Part shown: positions 42,618-57,400 of the stretch, piece after piece | How the letters are laid out: each line of letters opens with the position of its first letter | Position numbering within the stretch: position 1 is the stretch's first letter | From: Argopecten irradians | Taxonomy: Eukaryota > Mollusca > Bivalvia > Pectinida > Pectinidae | Reading direction: 5' to 3' | Length of the DNA stretch: 64,000 bases | Assembly (NCBI RefSeq): GCF_041381155.1 | Contig: NC_091135.1 | Coordinates: 68,041,067 to 68,105,066, forward strand | Program-made: the position numbers and the translations under genes | Notes under the pieces: model-generated | Database searches by the model: none | What the model was told of the DNA's origin: nothing | The model's input: the letters and a program-made list of their open reading frames with translations, nothing else

Positions 42618-43911
42618 CAACTATTCGACAATAAACTAAATCGTACAAACAACATCAGGACGATCTCAAGAACATTGTCCGTACGGCGCACATCAGAGCA
42701 GATCGCGTCAGCCACAAAAACAATCCCATCAATCCGGGCCCCCGGCCATCATCCACTAGTGTAATTCAAACGGTGGATGTTCAACTTCAAAACGTATCAA
42801 AACAGCGACCTACCACTACCAAACACAGCTCCCGTCATTTGTTTTCAGGGACCCACTTAATGGTGGATTCTTTCACAATATAACCCATCAACAACAAGTC
42901 CGTGTGTACTTGTAGGAAACGCCAAAGGCCATGGGTGCTTTACGCTTCCGACAGTGACCATGGGAACTAGAGTGGGTTGAACAATCCGCGCGGGGAAAAT
43001 ATTACGTCACAATGCCAGCGGCCAACACAACTGTTAAATTTGCGCGCTATAATTAGTCCCCGGTCAATATGATTTAAAGAGAATGAAAAGGACTGGTTTT
43101 CGGATATCAAAATACAGTTTATATTATCATAATTTTATAGAAATACTTTGTGTATTATCAATTATTAAAGTAAATAAAAAATAATAAACGAAATTGGGAA
43201 TGTTTTGCATATTAATTAGTTTCTGTATCATTACAGGTTACTATCACTACGCCTGAAAATTTCATTACGGAAACTCTAGTAAAAAACGTGGGCCTATTGT
43301 CACGAAAAAACATTGTGGGGTAGAAACAGAGTTGTTTATTCTTACGTCATACATTATAAGTAACTTGAAGTATATCTACACATCAGTTAAAACAAGATAA
43401 GGCATGTGTTCTATAACACTCGGCGGGGGATATCAAATTAAATTTTAGCCCTTAATACACACAGAGATATGGTATCGTAAATAAAGTGTAATAGTATATG
43501 ATGTGTTTCTCGCTGCCTATTACCTGTGCATGTGTTCCGCCCAAAATCCCTCCCGCCCTTACCCCCGCAGAGCAGGTAACCCACTTTAGGCGGTAGGCCT
43601 CCATTGGTAACCCCCACCCCCAAACACGGTCATGCTTGGGATCGCTTAAGGATGTATAAAGGGGATGTTTTTAAAATTTAGTACGTTCCCCCGTCACAGG
43701 TGTTACTCTATTCATAAATCTTTACCCCACATGAAGACATTTAAAAGTGTTTACAGAGACGTCACATCGATTTTCAACAAGGAAAAACAATTTCTATAAC
43801 AAACTATGCTCCTCTAGCCTGTTTGATTGACCGAAAATGTTAAGTAGCAAGTTTCTAATTATCATTCTAATTGGAAAAAATTACATCACCAGCATCAGGA
43901 TTGAGGTTGAC
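42618..43911. other. No gene recognised
   Basis: No exon with consistent splice signals or repeat structure noticed. Confidence 0.35.
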
Positions 43912-43983
43912 TATAAAATATATACCTAGAATAGTCTCCGTGATTACAGTCAACTCAATCACAGTAGTCCGCGGCTACACAAG
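43912..43983 (+). promoter_or_regulatory. Candidate TATA promoter and leader exon
   Basis: TATAAA at 43912-43917 lies about 30 bp before a stretch ending in a consensus splice donor, cacaag|gtaagt at 43984. The spacing fits a TATA box, a start near 43942-43946, and a ~40-nt non-coding first exon. No downstream coding exon on the plus strand was found, so this is unproven. Confidence 0.35.
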
Positions 43984-43989
43984 GTAAGT

Positions 43990-46900
43990 CTAGCTAGTAC
44001 TATACATATATACAGCTCATATACGTATACGTTAGATCTACAATTTGAGTTTTTCGAGTAAATGGTTATTCTAGCTTTATGATGTAGATATTTTCAGCTT
44101 CAAAACATTCCATTTACACCATTTCAAACAAGCATATATCTAACTTTAGATTAGATAAACAGTCCAATTTGATAGCGATATCAAAATGATGTTCGGATCA
44201 GTCTGGACTGAGATTAAGATAGCATATTATGTAAATTTCTGTGTAATAAAAAAACAGTATAATGTAACACTATCTTTTTACGAATAAAATCACTAAAATA
44301 AACATGAATATATCTAGAATGCATGTTTTTATTTCAAACTTCTGCCATAACGATGCAAATACGGCACAGTTTTTGAGTAAAAATAAAATGTGGACGGTTG
44401 TCAGTTATTTGATATTAGAGTAACAGTACCGATCTTATACCGAAAATGATATGTATATCTATATTGTTGCCTTGGAAACAGTATCCATAACGTTTACTAA
44501 AAAGCAGAAATACATCAATGATATTTCTGATGTATGTTTTTAAATTATAGTATAAGTGAAGATTTTTTTTAAAAAATCATTATTTCAAAATTATACTAAA
44601 TCCTTAAAATAGCGTATTCATTGTCGATCCTTTTGTATATCATACCGAGATTTAAATAGTGTTGATATATGAATATACTTAGTGATATTTAAATAAGTAT
44701 ATTTAGTGTGGTAATGCTGTAACCATTCTAATACATGCTTAGAATTCTTACTAATACCTTAGAAATTTCGGATGATTGCTATATATGCCACGATTCCGTT
44801 ATTACAGTACTTGACTGGAATAATTTTTAAGGTTAAACCTTAAGTTGAAATAGTTCTTAGAACCATTTTTGTTTCTGAATAAGTCAACTTCCATTATTGT
44901 TTTACCTGTGTACGACATATATATATATATATGTAATATATATTCCTAGGTATGATCAGGGATATTTTATTTCCATTTGCTTTTACGTCTTCATTTTAAA
45001 AATGTAGGTGACAATAAAAAAAAAACCCAAGATATAGATGTACGGGGTTTCCATAATTCAAATCACAATCCAATTAACGGATGTCCTAACCTGATTGACA
45101 GTAAGACAATACCAAATACCCGATATAGTCCGCCGAATAGCAAATTGCCCGCAGCCAGGTAATTACAGGTGAGTTCGATGAATGGCGTTGTGTACAGGTA
45201 AACCACATCCTGGTCCAGGTATTACATAACCATCAAACCAAAGGAGTGTCTAATTATATAACTATATCGGTGTATCTATTCATATATCAATTAAAAATTG
45301 AACGCGACCGCACTGTCTAAAAAATAGTTTGTTAATGTTTAATATTTCAATATTTTAATCTTCTATAATATCAAAAATAATATTCTTTCTACCACATGTT
45401 GAAACATATTATGGTATTATAATAAATGTATCTCAATGTATTCGGTTAGCAACACACAACACAATGTTTGTAATGATCAATCATCGGTGTGTACGTACAT
45501 CAAGCATCAAAGGATTTCTTTAATTGCTACGTAAAATTTCATTTTAAAGTCACAAACTTTGCAATTCACAATGTATCAAAGATACAGACTACAGGAAAAT
45601 ATTATCTAATTAAAGCTTATTCGTTGATGAACTCCTCCACAAAAAAAAATCCGAAACTTTTATTTCTGTGCAGATTTTCTTTCATAATTACACAAAGATA
45701 CCTGTTATTAGAGCATAGATTAGAGTATTTGAAACATCGAATTTCACTCTTTTAGTTATTTACATTCGAGCCAAAGTTATTGTACGATTAACTTCACTCA
45801 AGAGTAATCATAAAAAATCGTTGGTCGGCTTTTCCTGTGACCGTCGATATAAGTGATAGCACATCAGTTATAGTACAGCTATAAGCCATGGACTATTGTG
45901 ACGTCACACAGTTTAGAGCTAGAAAATATACATAATCGGGTGGTCAGAAAATTTGACCTCTATATCGACGGCTTACAGGTTATTCCGGTCCCGCACGGCA
46001 CGGAGAGGTTTCTACATGTGCTAATAACGCCATTTCCAGCATAAACTGAAATTATCATTTTTGACTGCACAAATCCTTTAAAGTTAAACTCAAGACGTAT
46101 TTATCTGTAACCTGAGGCTGTGCCATAAGAATAAAATGGTTAATACGTTAAATGTTTTCTCAAATAGAGTTTCTAAGAACCATATATAGATCTATAAAGT
46201 TTCTAAGAACCATATATAGATCTGAACAGTTGAACAAAAAGTAAGAAATCAATTCATACCTTCTTTCCATGTGCGAGATCCAATTTTATCAAACAAAACG
46301 TAAACAAACTCGGAAATTCTAATATCACATAACATTGTCAAATTAAAAATAAACACTGCACTCACCTGACAAAGTTTCATTGAAGTTATATTGTCAGCTA
46401 GATCCCAAAATATGTCAAATACATGCTATTGAAACACTTCAATATAAATCAGATCTTACATGAACATGTACACGTGTGTGCCTTCGGTAATTTATATAAG
46501 AAGCGTCACTTGTTCGGGACAGGTGTTCACGTGCACGTGGCCATTTGAGTACATCGGGTACGATAGCATACGTCAAGATATGTGGAATGTTTATTATTAG
46601 GATTTCTATTCATTTGTGTGTGTGAAACATCTAAATGACAGCTAACAGGAGTTGACATGTTTGCTTGCTAAAACAAACCCAACACATATTTACAGGTAAG
46701 GGGTTTGTTTATGTATTAGTAGGTGATACACAGTGGACAACTACTAGGTGTATATACACATGACTGAGTGCATGTGTGTCGATTCACGCGCTTTATATAG
46801 GGGTCAGTAGGCGTAATGTATCCAAGCAAAGTTCAAACAAAATGGCGACTGCCTGTCCTTAGAAACACAAGGGACTGTCTCAGAAGCAAATTTTGAAGAA

Positions 46901-47268
46901 AAAAAACTCATTATTTTTTTAATCTCAAATGTATATTTTTTAACTTGCATTGTCGGCTTTAAGCATCTGTCACGTAGATGCATTAGAAACTAAGAATACA
47001 AATTGACAGAGATTGATAATTAATTAAGAAAGATGATAAACCAAACCAAATGTTTGGTAGATTTTTTGCCAGATTATAGAATGCTTCATCAAAATTGTCT
47101 TTTATTGACACAATATTCAAAACATAATGATCAACTGACTTTGAAAAAGAGGTCCACTGTATCGTCAATATATATTGTGCGTTGGTTTCAGTGTACTGTC
47201 AATACGTATTGTACCGTTTTAGCCTTTCCAATACCTAGCCATAACCATTTGTCTAGTATAACATATTT
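43990..47268. other. No gene recognised
   Basis: AT-rich. Includes a small duplicated 'tttctaagaaccatatatag' pair near 46170-46220. No exons seen. Confidence 0.35.
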
Positions 47269-50200
47269 GTGACGGCGACTGACAAAATATGTCCAGATGA
47301 GGAAAAATCACATTTTCATTTTTTCACATTTTAATTTACTTCATGATGTGTAGATCACGTTTACAAAATATTAAAGCCGTAGGATAAAGCATTTAAGAGA
47401 TATGCGACTTTGAATGAGGCAACATGTAGATTCATTAATGACAAAATTAGCGACGTCAAATCATCACGTCATGAACATTGACGTCATGTCACAAGGCTGC
47501 CAATGGCGTTACATAAAACATAACACGTGCATATGGTTATGCTTTGGACTGGTCTTTAACACCTGTAATTTATTTTTAAAAAAAGTTTAGCTCGATCAGT
47601 GTTACATGAAACTACACCATTGTCCGTTCTATCTACATGTAACACTCTAATTCTACAATGAGACGGGGTGAAACACTGCTTGCTATGTGTAACAAAATAT
47701 TTTCGCGTATGGTTTAGTTTCATGGGTTGGAATTTTAAAATGTTTTCGTTGGTAGAGATATCCATGGTTCGACAACGATTCCATTAATAAATCAAATATG
47801 ATAATTTTTTTTTTTTTAATATATTCATGGTTCCACAGCAACCTCCAAAAGAACAACTTCACGAGGAAAATTTCATGCAATGATATTGATTTGTATGTTG
47901 GTATTTGAAAAGTCAAAGAACTGTGCATTTGATTTAAGTGTACATGTATATGCTTCCAGATTCTTTTAACTAGAATGTTGGTATATGAATAGCATTAATG
48001 GAGTGACCAATGAGATATATACCGAAGAAGTCAAATAATATTACATTTATGCATGGACAGCTTTTAGCTACATGCACATGCATGCGTATGCGCTCATGTG
48101 CTAAGAATTGACGAAGTCCGAATAGATGATGTAAACAAAACCGTCAAAACTAAATTGAATGTGGATTAAATGATCAAATAAAAAAGACCAATGTATGGAA
48201 CATCGTATTCGGGTTAGATGAGGTTTTCAAAGTACTAGTGAATCGAGCCCGAACCCTCCGATCTCTTTGCGTTCACCCTCGGAAACCACAGAGTACATGT
48301 CTAAACATCCGTCGTGTAGGCTGATTACATAGGTAACCAGGTATATATATTTTCAATTCCCCATGTTCCTTTCCGTATGACCGGAATAATGTCGTTCTAT
48401 CTCATCCATAATACGGCATATAATATATACAATTATACGAATCTATATGTATATATTGATATACATGTATCTATACATTCAAGACCCATCTTGTTTTTGT
48501 ATCAGTTGTTTAAATCTGATTGTAGTGTCCTGGTTTGTTAAATGTTTTTTAAACAATATGACGTGGACAGTTCATACATGCACTCGGGATCGAGCAAAGT
48601 GATCACAATATATAGCACTCAGGAAATAGTGATGGGAAAGGCGGTTATTATGGTAAACAAAGGCAATTCAGTTTAATAACTGTTGTGTTTTTTAATCAGA
48701 TCAACATTTAAAACACTAAAACGATGTATATCTTTTACTGTTTTTTCTATTAAATCAACTATTTGGATTTCTTAAATTGTGAATCAGGAAGTGTTCGTAG
48801 TTCTCCGATTCACACATTTTAAATTTTACATCATGTAGATATACTACTGGATATACTGACCCAATATGGCACATAAAACAAAAACCTGTGGATGGAGTGA
48901 TCAAATTTAAGAAACGATTGATCACATTTACATTTCAGACTCTTTACTTTCAATATTTCTTATAGACAACTCAAGAACTAAACCTATTTTTTAGAGTTCT
49001 ACTTTATATATATTTCGGATAAAAAACGTAAAGAGAAATTGCAATACAAACGATTGAAAAAAAGACGCAAAACACGTTTCAAACAGAGGGTTCTGAGAAT
49101 TAGTAACAATTTATATCAATTTGAACCCACCACATTGCCAATAGATCACTAAAGAGGTCCTAATAGTTCCACAGGTTTTTTTATCTTGATTATAAGACCC
49201 CTAAAACCAATATATGTACACTCTGGTACACAGATAAAAAATTGATATAAATTGTAACTAATTTTCAGACCCCTGTGGTTTCTAAAATAGTTTTTTTTTC
49301 TACATAAAGCTCTTTCTAGATGGTGTTGATGAAATGAAAAATACTGTTTCACTGTACAAATTGTACAACGTATATAAATCATCTTCGTCCCTTGACCACT
49401 CCCTGTACCATTTTCTGTATAATGTCATCAAAATTCATGCTTTGGTCACAATGATCGGTCGGTATCCGGAGATAGGGGGTAATCGGGAGTACACCGCTGG
49501 TTTTGGACCATTTTCCGATACTGGACAACACCAGTCAAAAAATTTGTCCAACATAATCTACATTGAAAGGAGGCCGTGCTATAATCGTACGACGTCTGTT
49601 TCCAAAGAGATTTTTTTTTTGGGCCGGTGAGGCAGTGATATCGACCTAACATATCCAATGCTGAATTGGCCGATTATCTTGTGATAACCGGCCTATTCAC
49701 TGAACATCGTACGAATATCGCCTAAGTTCTCCAGGCCCGGGCGATGTGATTGCCCGTCGATTAAACGGTATGTGAAGGATATGTGGCCGATTATGAAATT
49801 CTACAGGACACCGGAGATATTCTAACTTCGAATTAAAACTCTTCAGGCACGTCCCCGATGCTGTCTTGAGAGTCCCGTCCATCGGCCGGCCATGTCTGGT
49901 GTCCTTCCGGAGACCAGGCAAAAAATTGCTAAAATTCATGCCGGGAATACATCTTATGCCTAATCGGAAGGGGATGTGACCAAAGCATATAAGTACTGAA
50001 CTTAACGGACGTCCACTATAAATACTGCATTCTTTGTTATCATCGTCGCATAGTTCTACAAGAAGATATACATCTTTTGCACTGATCAGAAACTTAACTT
50101 ATTCTCATACAAAATTAAAGATCATCCACAGGTGTTTGGTTCTATAGATATTTTTGTTCTATCTCTATCTACTCGAATTAGTTATGTATACATGTAAAGA

Positions 50201-51066
50201 GAAAACAATATATATAAAGCCAAACACCTTTGGTTCATCTACAGAATTCAATTCTCGGCTGCTGAAATCTGCTTCCTTGTCCTCTTACAATTCAGAAGGA
50301 ATATTTCTTACACAATTTTCTTGCCTTTATTATGTCTTTAAAACAACACCCCAATGATTGCATTTTAAGTTTCCGCACTCGTGACATGTTTGCTTCATGT
50401 GTATCAATGTATTCGGTATAATTTCAGTGACTTTGTTTACGACTTTGATTTTCGATATTTTATTTTAAATATGTTACGTATTGCAAAATATTATCAACTT
50501 GTGAAAGAGCAAAGCCTGTGGAATTCCAGAATATCCGTGAAGAAACAATATAACTAGATAAGATTAAAAAAAGTTAAATCTGTATTAAATTTATTTTAAA
50601 TATTTTTGTCCGGATCCCCTGACATGTGACATATTGGAATTTCAGTCGAATAACTGCATTAACACTGATTGAGATAAATCAGGATTTGCTTAACTCCTAT
50701 CTTTGATTGATTTTCCATGAATATATTAATTGTTATCTCTGCTAACGAAGAGAAAAAAATCTCAATATTTTTTCTAATGTGCTGTTTGCAGCTATATTTA
50801 TTCATTTATTTATATTTTTGTTAGAAAGTACCTACATGTATATACTGATCACCTGATACTCACCAGTCTACCCTTCATATTATGTATTGATACTGTAAAG
50901 GTAGTTAAATTTATACATAAAATGCGGGCTTAATGAAACGTAATTTATTGAGAGTTTCCGCAAATACACGTGGTGACGTCGGCAAAAAATGTGCGTAACT
51001 TTATAACGTCATTTATTCCGACGTCATAATCGCCGCATCTGGGCCCATTTTGTCAGTCGCCGTCAC
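47269..51066. mobile_element. 3.8-kb interval bounded by ~34-bp inverted repeats
   Basis: gtgacggcgactgacaaaat at 47269 continues to gtccagatgagg (47302). Its reverse complement, with few mismatches, ends at 51066 (ccgcatctgggcccatttt...gccgtcac). 'attt' flanks both ends. The interior shows no recognisable transposase. It may be one non-autonomous element or two independently inserted ends. Confidence 0.4.
49091..49268. repeat. Inverted repeat with ~32-45-bp arms
   Basis: ttctgagaattagtaacaat + ttatatcaattt at 49091-49122 pairs with 49237-49268 with few mismatches, and pairing continues outward for about 10 bp. Confidence 0.6.
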
Positions 51067-51337
51067 ATTTAAAGTTTCAAGTTTAAAAATGTAAAATAGT
51101 GTTATTTCTTTAGGGTTAAAATTAATGACATGATTGACAATTTGATATAAAGAATTATATAAATTTTATTTATCCTACTGTGTATACAGATTTTTTAACC
51201 CATCAGTTTTTTGGAGGAACGTGCATCTCTGCACTTTTAATTTACGTTTATATATTGAACAAAGACAGACCAATCAGAACATCAACATCAGTATCAGCTC
51301 AACTGCATCCTTTCTTTACAACTTGAAAAAAACTTAC

Positions 51338-51461
51338 TTTTCTCTTTTTCGTTGATGATGATTGAGTTGACACGACTGAGAAGAAAGAGTCTAAACGCCC
51401 CTGGGTTGTCCCTTGACGGGCTTTTGTTAACTTCTTCATCCCATTCCTCATTCTATCTTCA
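51338..51461 (-). CDS. FEN1: FEN1 exon with PCNA-interacting box
   Basis: 124 bp, acceptor ctgttatag. Encodes [27 protein letters not shown], then STKKRK, which begins the basic tail. The donor gtaagt implies a short last exon, for which I found no convincing match. A weak candidate is an acceptor near 50745 that would add two residues before a stop. Confidence 0.92.
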
Positions 51462-54400
51462 CTATAACAGATAACGTTTATAAATATAAACAAAATAACT
51501 TAATTTGTGAAACATGGATTCCTTCTTATTATAGAATTTAACTATATATGAAACTGATGATATTGTAACTTCGAATTGCATATTATTAGAATTTATCGCA
51601 CCTCAGACAGAAATGTCCCCAAATGATTGGCACAGAGCCGTCACGTGGTGACCCCCTATCACTTTATAGGGGATCACTAAATTTTATTATGGTGCAATAT
51701 GGCAGCTCTCACCCTCGCTTCAAAATTTAAACACATTATTTTCAACTAGATATACCACTTCATTACCGTAAAACTATATATTACTTGTTAATTTTTGTGT
51801 AAAAATAACTTTAATCGTTTTAATTCTTCAAATTAAGGCCAAACAAAATTAATTAGTTGGTTCTCAGGCCACATTTTCTGAAAAATTGTAGAAAAAAAAG
51901 AGAAGTGGGATTTTTTTTTTTTTTTTTAATTTCCCAACACAATAGGAGGTAAAATCCACCGAAGTTTCAATTCAAAAGGATTTCGTAACAGCAAATTATC
52001 AAAACCTTGTTAAATACAACACGTTTGTTGTTGACAACGGTGGTATCCTTTGGGTAGGGCTCCGGTAATGACTGTTTCCGAGCGGCCGCGAAAAGCACAT
52101 CAAAAGCATTTTGTTTACGGTTCCCACTATCACCCGTTTTGTTATGATCACGGTATTCAGGTTTCGTTTGGGTGCATGCATCATCAATAATGTCATATCG
52201 GATGTAACGGTGGAATGCTGTGACAGTCTCCCCAACCTTCACCGAGAATCCACCGATAATGTTCCATGGCAGTACCACTGTGGAACCGTGCCGAATGTGG
52301 ACAGATACCAGCGACATTACCATACCACCGTATCACAATGTCGTGTTTTGCATATCACTTTAGCCCTTGGAACTTTCATTCACTAGTATTGAAGACAAAC
52401 GTTTAAAAGATGTGGCGTCTAAAACTGCTAAAAAAGCCAGAGACGGACACTTTTTTACGAGAGCAACCTTGTGCGTTTGCCAATCAAGGTCATGTTGGCG
52501 CTTGGAATACTCGTAGTGTGAATGTAGACAAGCGTTTTTAAGATGTGCTGTCTAAAATTTAGGTGAATAGAGTTGGAGTGAATATCAGAGGTCTTTCTAT
52601 ACATAAAGGGATACAGGTTTACCTTTTTCCTAAAGACCTTAGAAAAAATTTGTGAAATATGTGAAAAATTCAGAAATTTCTATCACTTGGTTAGACAAGA
52701 CTGTAACAGTACAACTAGCACAAAATTGAGTAGGTTCTTACTTGAAATTCTTCTCCTCGCACATAAACTTTATTAACCCTTCCTCATCTGGCTCTGACCA
52801 TTTCAGCTGAAACAGAAAAACAAAATGCTGCAGATCATATGGTAGTCATGGAAATGTCTCAGTACATTTGTAAAACATGTGTAATTCTACTTATAACATG
52901 GATGTGGTGCAGCGGTGTAAGCCACAGATAGGAATGGCTCTGCAATAGTGTCGTAGATCATGAATTTGAGGTTTGGATATAAAAGGCATGTCATATAATT
53001 GTCTTCCTACAACAATTGTGTTTCAGAGCTTACTAAACACAATATATTATACACTACAGTAGTACAACACTTGTGTTTCAGAGCTTATTAAACACAATGT
53101 ATTATACAATACGACACTTGTGTTTCAGAGCTTACTAAACACAATGTATTATACACTACAGTAGTATGACACTTGTGTTTCAGAGCTTACTAAACACAAT
53201 GTATTATACAATACGACACTTGTGTTTCAGAGCTTACTAAACACAATATATTATACACTACAGTAGTACAACACTTGTGTTTCAGAGCTTACTAAACACA
53301 ATGTATTATACAATACGACACTTGTGTTTCAGAGCTTACTAAACACAATATATTATACACTACAGTAGTACGACACTTGTGTTTCAGACCTCACTAAACA
53401 CAATGTATTATACACTACAGTAGTACGACACTTGTGTTTCAGAGCTTACTAAACACAATGTATTATACACTACAGTAGTACAACACTTGTGTTTCAGAGC
53501 TTACTAAACACAATGTATTATACACTACAGTAGTACAACACTTGTGTTTCAGAGCTTACTAAACACAATGTATTATACACTACAGTAGTACAACACTTGT
53601 GTTTCAGAGCTTACTAAACACAATGTATTATACAATACGACACTTGTGTTTCAGAGCTTACTAAACACAATGTATTATACACTACCTGTAGTTAATGCTG
53701 ATCTGATGGTTAGATTTGACTTTCTGTTGAAATTATATTAATGAATACTACATACATTTTTTAATCACATAATCCGTCTATTATCCAGTGATTTCGCCCG
53801 TGTAATATCTTTGCATATGTCACTAGTGTAATATGACCTAGAGCGATATTCAATGGCTTTAAGTCCATTGTGACGTCAGACACACACAATAAAATGATGT
53901 CAGGAAAAAATCTGTGCATCAGGATTATGAGGACAGCATGGCAAAATGGCGGCCTCCATTGGATTTTTGGAATACATTTTGATGTGAAATTCTTTGTACG
54001 TAGGTATTTGTATTTATGTGACAAAAAGTATATTGAATTTGTGTTAATTTCATATGAAATTTTTTGAAACTCATCTCGAAGTTTTAATTTTTGCTCGCCT
54101 TAAACTTCTTAGACTTGTTTCATAAAATCTCATATGAAATGAACACTCATTTAAGATCCTATATATATTACATGCTCTACAGAATTATTCCTTCGATTCT
54201 AAAATGGTACATACAACCTAATAAATTCATCTGACTGTAAAATCATTTTAGCTATTCCGGTATAACATAGCGTTCCCAAAACAAGGATTTGTTTAAGGTA
54301 CAGTGTAGACCACCCCTTCTGGTTTCCTCTGAAGAGGATTTCGTTCATCTTTTGATATTTTGATTTTAAGTATTCCCTGATCACAAAAAGCACATAAAAA

Positions 54401-57400
54401 GCATGTCATCAGGTTAATTTTTCTTTCAATGTTGCTTAAAGATATGTGCTAGCATATAGACACACAGGCAAACAGAGCCCAATTCAAATGCAAATTCATT
54501 TTGCAGGGGATAAAAAGATAGGTCTGTATTTATTCCATTAGAAGCACTGGGAGCGTGAAATTTTTCAAAGAGGGGGCTTTAATAGAACACAAAATTTCAG
54601 ACTTAAAAGTGTCAGAAAAACCATATCAAATGAACCTACACCCAACAAGGTTAGAAGTTTATTTTTGAAACATTGTTTAACAAACAAAATATATAAATTG
54701 GCCTGAATGTTTAAAAACACATTTACTTTGATCATGAACATTGTATCATTTAGCTTAGGTCAGGTAACTTACTGGCATGTGTGTAGAAAATGACACGAGG
54801 TCGATCCCACCATTGTGTCAATTTCTGGCAAGACATTTTGATTGGGTCATGACTGTGAGTTCTCCCACATCACTTGCATTTTGCCAGAAAATGTGAAATA
54901 AAATCAAGCATGGTCATTTTGATTCCTAACATATCACTCCCTTGCAATCAGCATGTCAGAGGCCATGTCGGTAACAAAGCTGCCATGGTGTGATTGTTTT
55001 CATTCGGGATCAGCGCAGTGCATTATGGGAGCACATGCATGAAGAGAGTATTACAGTGCATTCGTAGTGCAGACACAAGGAATACTTCATGCAGTGTTTT
55101 AATGCAGTTTATACTCGCATATTTGAAACTTTATCAAGATAGTTTACTACATTGATAACAATACCAGAAGAATTATCAAGCACATTTTGGCCCTGGTTTT
55201 GTCACCTGATGCCCTAAACTTACAGTAGGTGTAAGTCGGCCCTTTGAAGTTTAATCACAATCATAAGCTCATATCGCTAAAGACAAATGTATTGTTATGA
55301 TTTAGAAACTGATCCTCTTGATTTTACCTTTACAGTGTGAACTTTTGACGTTTTGATGGGAAGTTTGGTGACTTGCGTTTAGAAAATTGACATTTTGATG
55401 GAAATTTTTGTGACTTAGGTTGGAAAAATAATTAAGAAAACAGGTGGGATGTTTATTAAAGACTGGGCTTCTAATGGAATAAATACGGTATAAAATCATA
55501 ATGATGACAGTCATTCATCTGTCACTGAAGTTTTTCATTTTGGGTCCCCCATGTCCCCGTAAATCTGTGTCATTAGCCCATTTTACTTCATGCATGGCCA
55601 TTTAAATTGATACACTTCAACTAGAGACTTAGAAAGCATCCAGACGAAATATTTGCTCAAATGCCAATTTCAGAATGTGATTCATTTCTCTGTACCCATC
55701 TATATATATAACTATATATATAGATGGGTACAGAGAAATGAATCACATTTGCTGAGATCCAGACAGTGACATAACAAATGTATGACGTCACAGAAGGGAC
55801 GGTCTACGTAAAGTGTACCATTACTAATAATCAATAAATCACATAATGAATAGGGAAGAAAGATACATACTTCTATATCATTCGGTTCTGTCACTTCTGG
55901 CTCCTGGAATAATCGCCGTGCTTCCTGCAAAATAACAACACATGTAAACTTGACTATTTCTGATTTATTGGTCATTGTTACCATGGAATTCTATCACCAA
56001 ATTAATGTGTTCTGACTAGGGCTGCAACGAAACACCACTACTCAAATACGATACGTATCGCGATACATGCCTCTCGATTTGATTATTTTCGATACAATAC
56101 TTCTGTTTTGTGCCATCTTACGTTTCCAACATTGTTTTTTACATCTGGATTTTAAAATGTACAATTAATGCATTCATAAATCATACCTAAAAGAGACATT
56201 TTTATGTTTGATGTACATAGCTAATGTAACTGTAACATGGATAATAAAACTTGGTTCATATATAATATTTTTAAAGCAATAAAGTACTTATTAAAATTGA
56301 TTAAACATGGTTCTAAATTATCAATAATTATCATTCTATCATGGACTTGTTCTCATGACAACTAGCTATAGGCCTAAAGTACTAATAAAATTTCTTTTTC
56401 TAGTGAAAGTATTACATTTAATTATGTTTAAGAGAAAAAAAATTCTCTGTTTATAAAATTTCTGTTATAATTGTTTTTATACTTGTACAATTTATTGACA
56501 TTTGACTCAAAATTAAATTTCATTGATTATATACTTCTCAAATTAAGTAGTATCTAATAAATGAAATTTAATTTTAATCCAGATTTGTTATACCTATCCA
56601 ACTCCTTTATTACAATCACCAAATGTCAAAATGGGGGCCATTACGATTGCAAACTTTATGAATACCTTCAGACAGTATAGGCCTATTTAACACTAGAAAT
56701 ACGAGTAAATCATCAACAATTGTGAAAAGTGTTTGCTTTTGATGTGATTCTTACTAGCTGTTGTCATAATATTTATTATAAAGGCTTTAAAAGTTGGTAG
56801 CTTATTTCCAAATCGGTCTCAGCCGGCCGGTCAACTTCTGCAACAGACACACATGAATAGTGACACTAGCTCACTACCAGGCTTAATAGACTCTGACTGT
56901 TAATCCAAACCGACGGGGAGATGGTCAGAGATCATAAGTGTTGACACCTCTTTTAGGTCTGATCCCAGTCTGATAATCTTGATAGGATTTAGATTTATTG
57001 TTTCAAGTGTGAGTTTCAAGACTGCATCATATCATACCGTAAGGCTGTATCGTAAAATGGTATCAAAGTACAAATATATTGTGATTCAATGTGTATCCTG
57101 ATGAATAGTTTCAGCCCTTCTCTTGACTGATAATATTAATCTCTGATTTCGATTGAAATGACAAGTAAATTCTCATATGTTTATATAGTGGTAGAATTGG
57201 AGACAGGCATGTCTGATATAGTGAGTTAGGCCGGGTACTATTGTCAAGTTGAGTAATATCAAAGGTTAACAATTTGAACTCAAAAAATAATATACAGAAG
57301 GAATATGCAATGTTGTTATACATAGGGGTTATTGGAGATTGGACTTCATGTTTTGTTTGACATTGCTTCAGATCATGAACATTTAGTGACAGTATTCCTT

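Noticed and set aside
49334..49630. 98-codon plus-strand frame
   Set aside because: No splice or promoter context and mixed composition; it lies in a repeat-bounded interval.
52111..52386. 91-codon plus-strand frame
   Set aside because: Overlaps the more protein-like minus-strand relic 51967-52323 and has poor composition; treated as a shadow.
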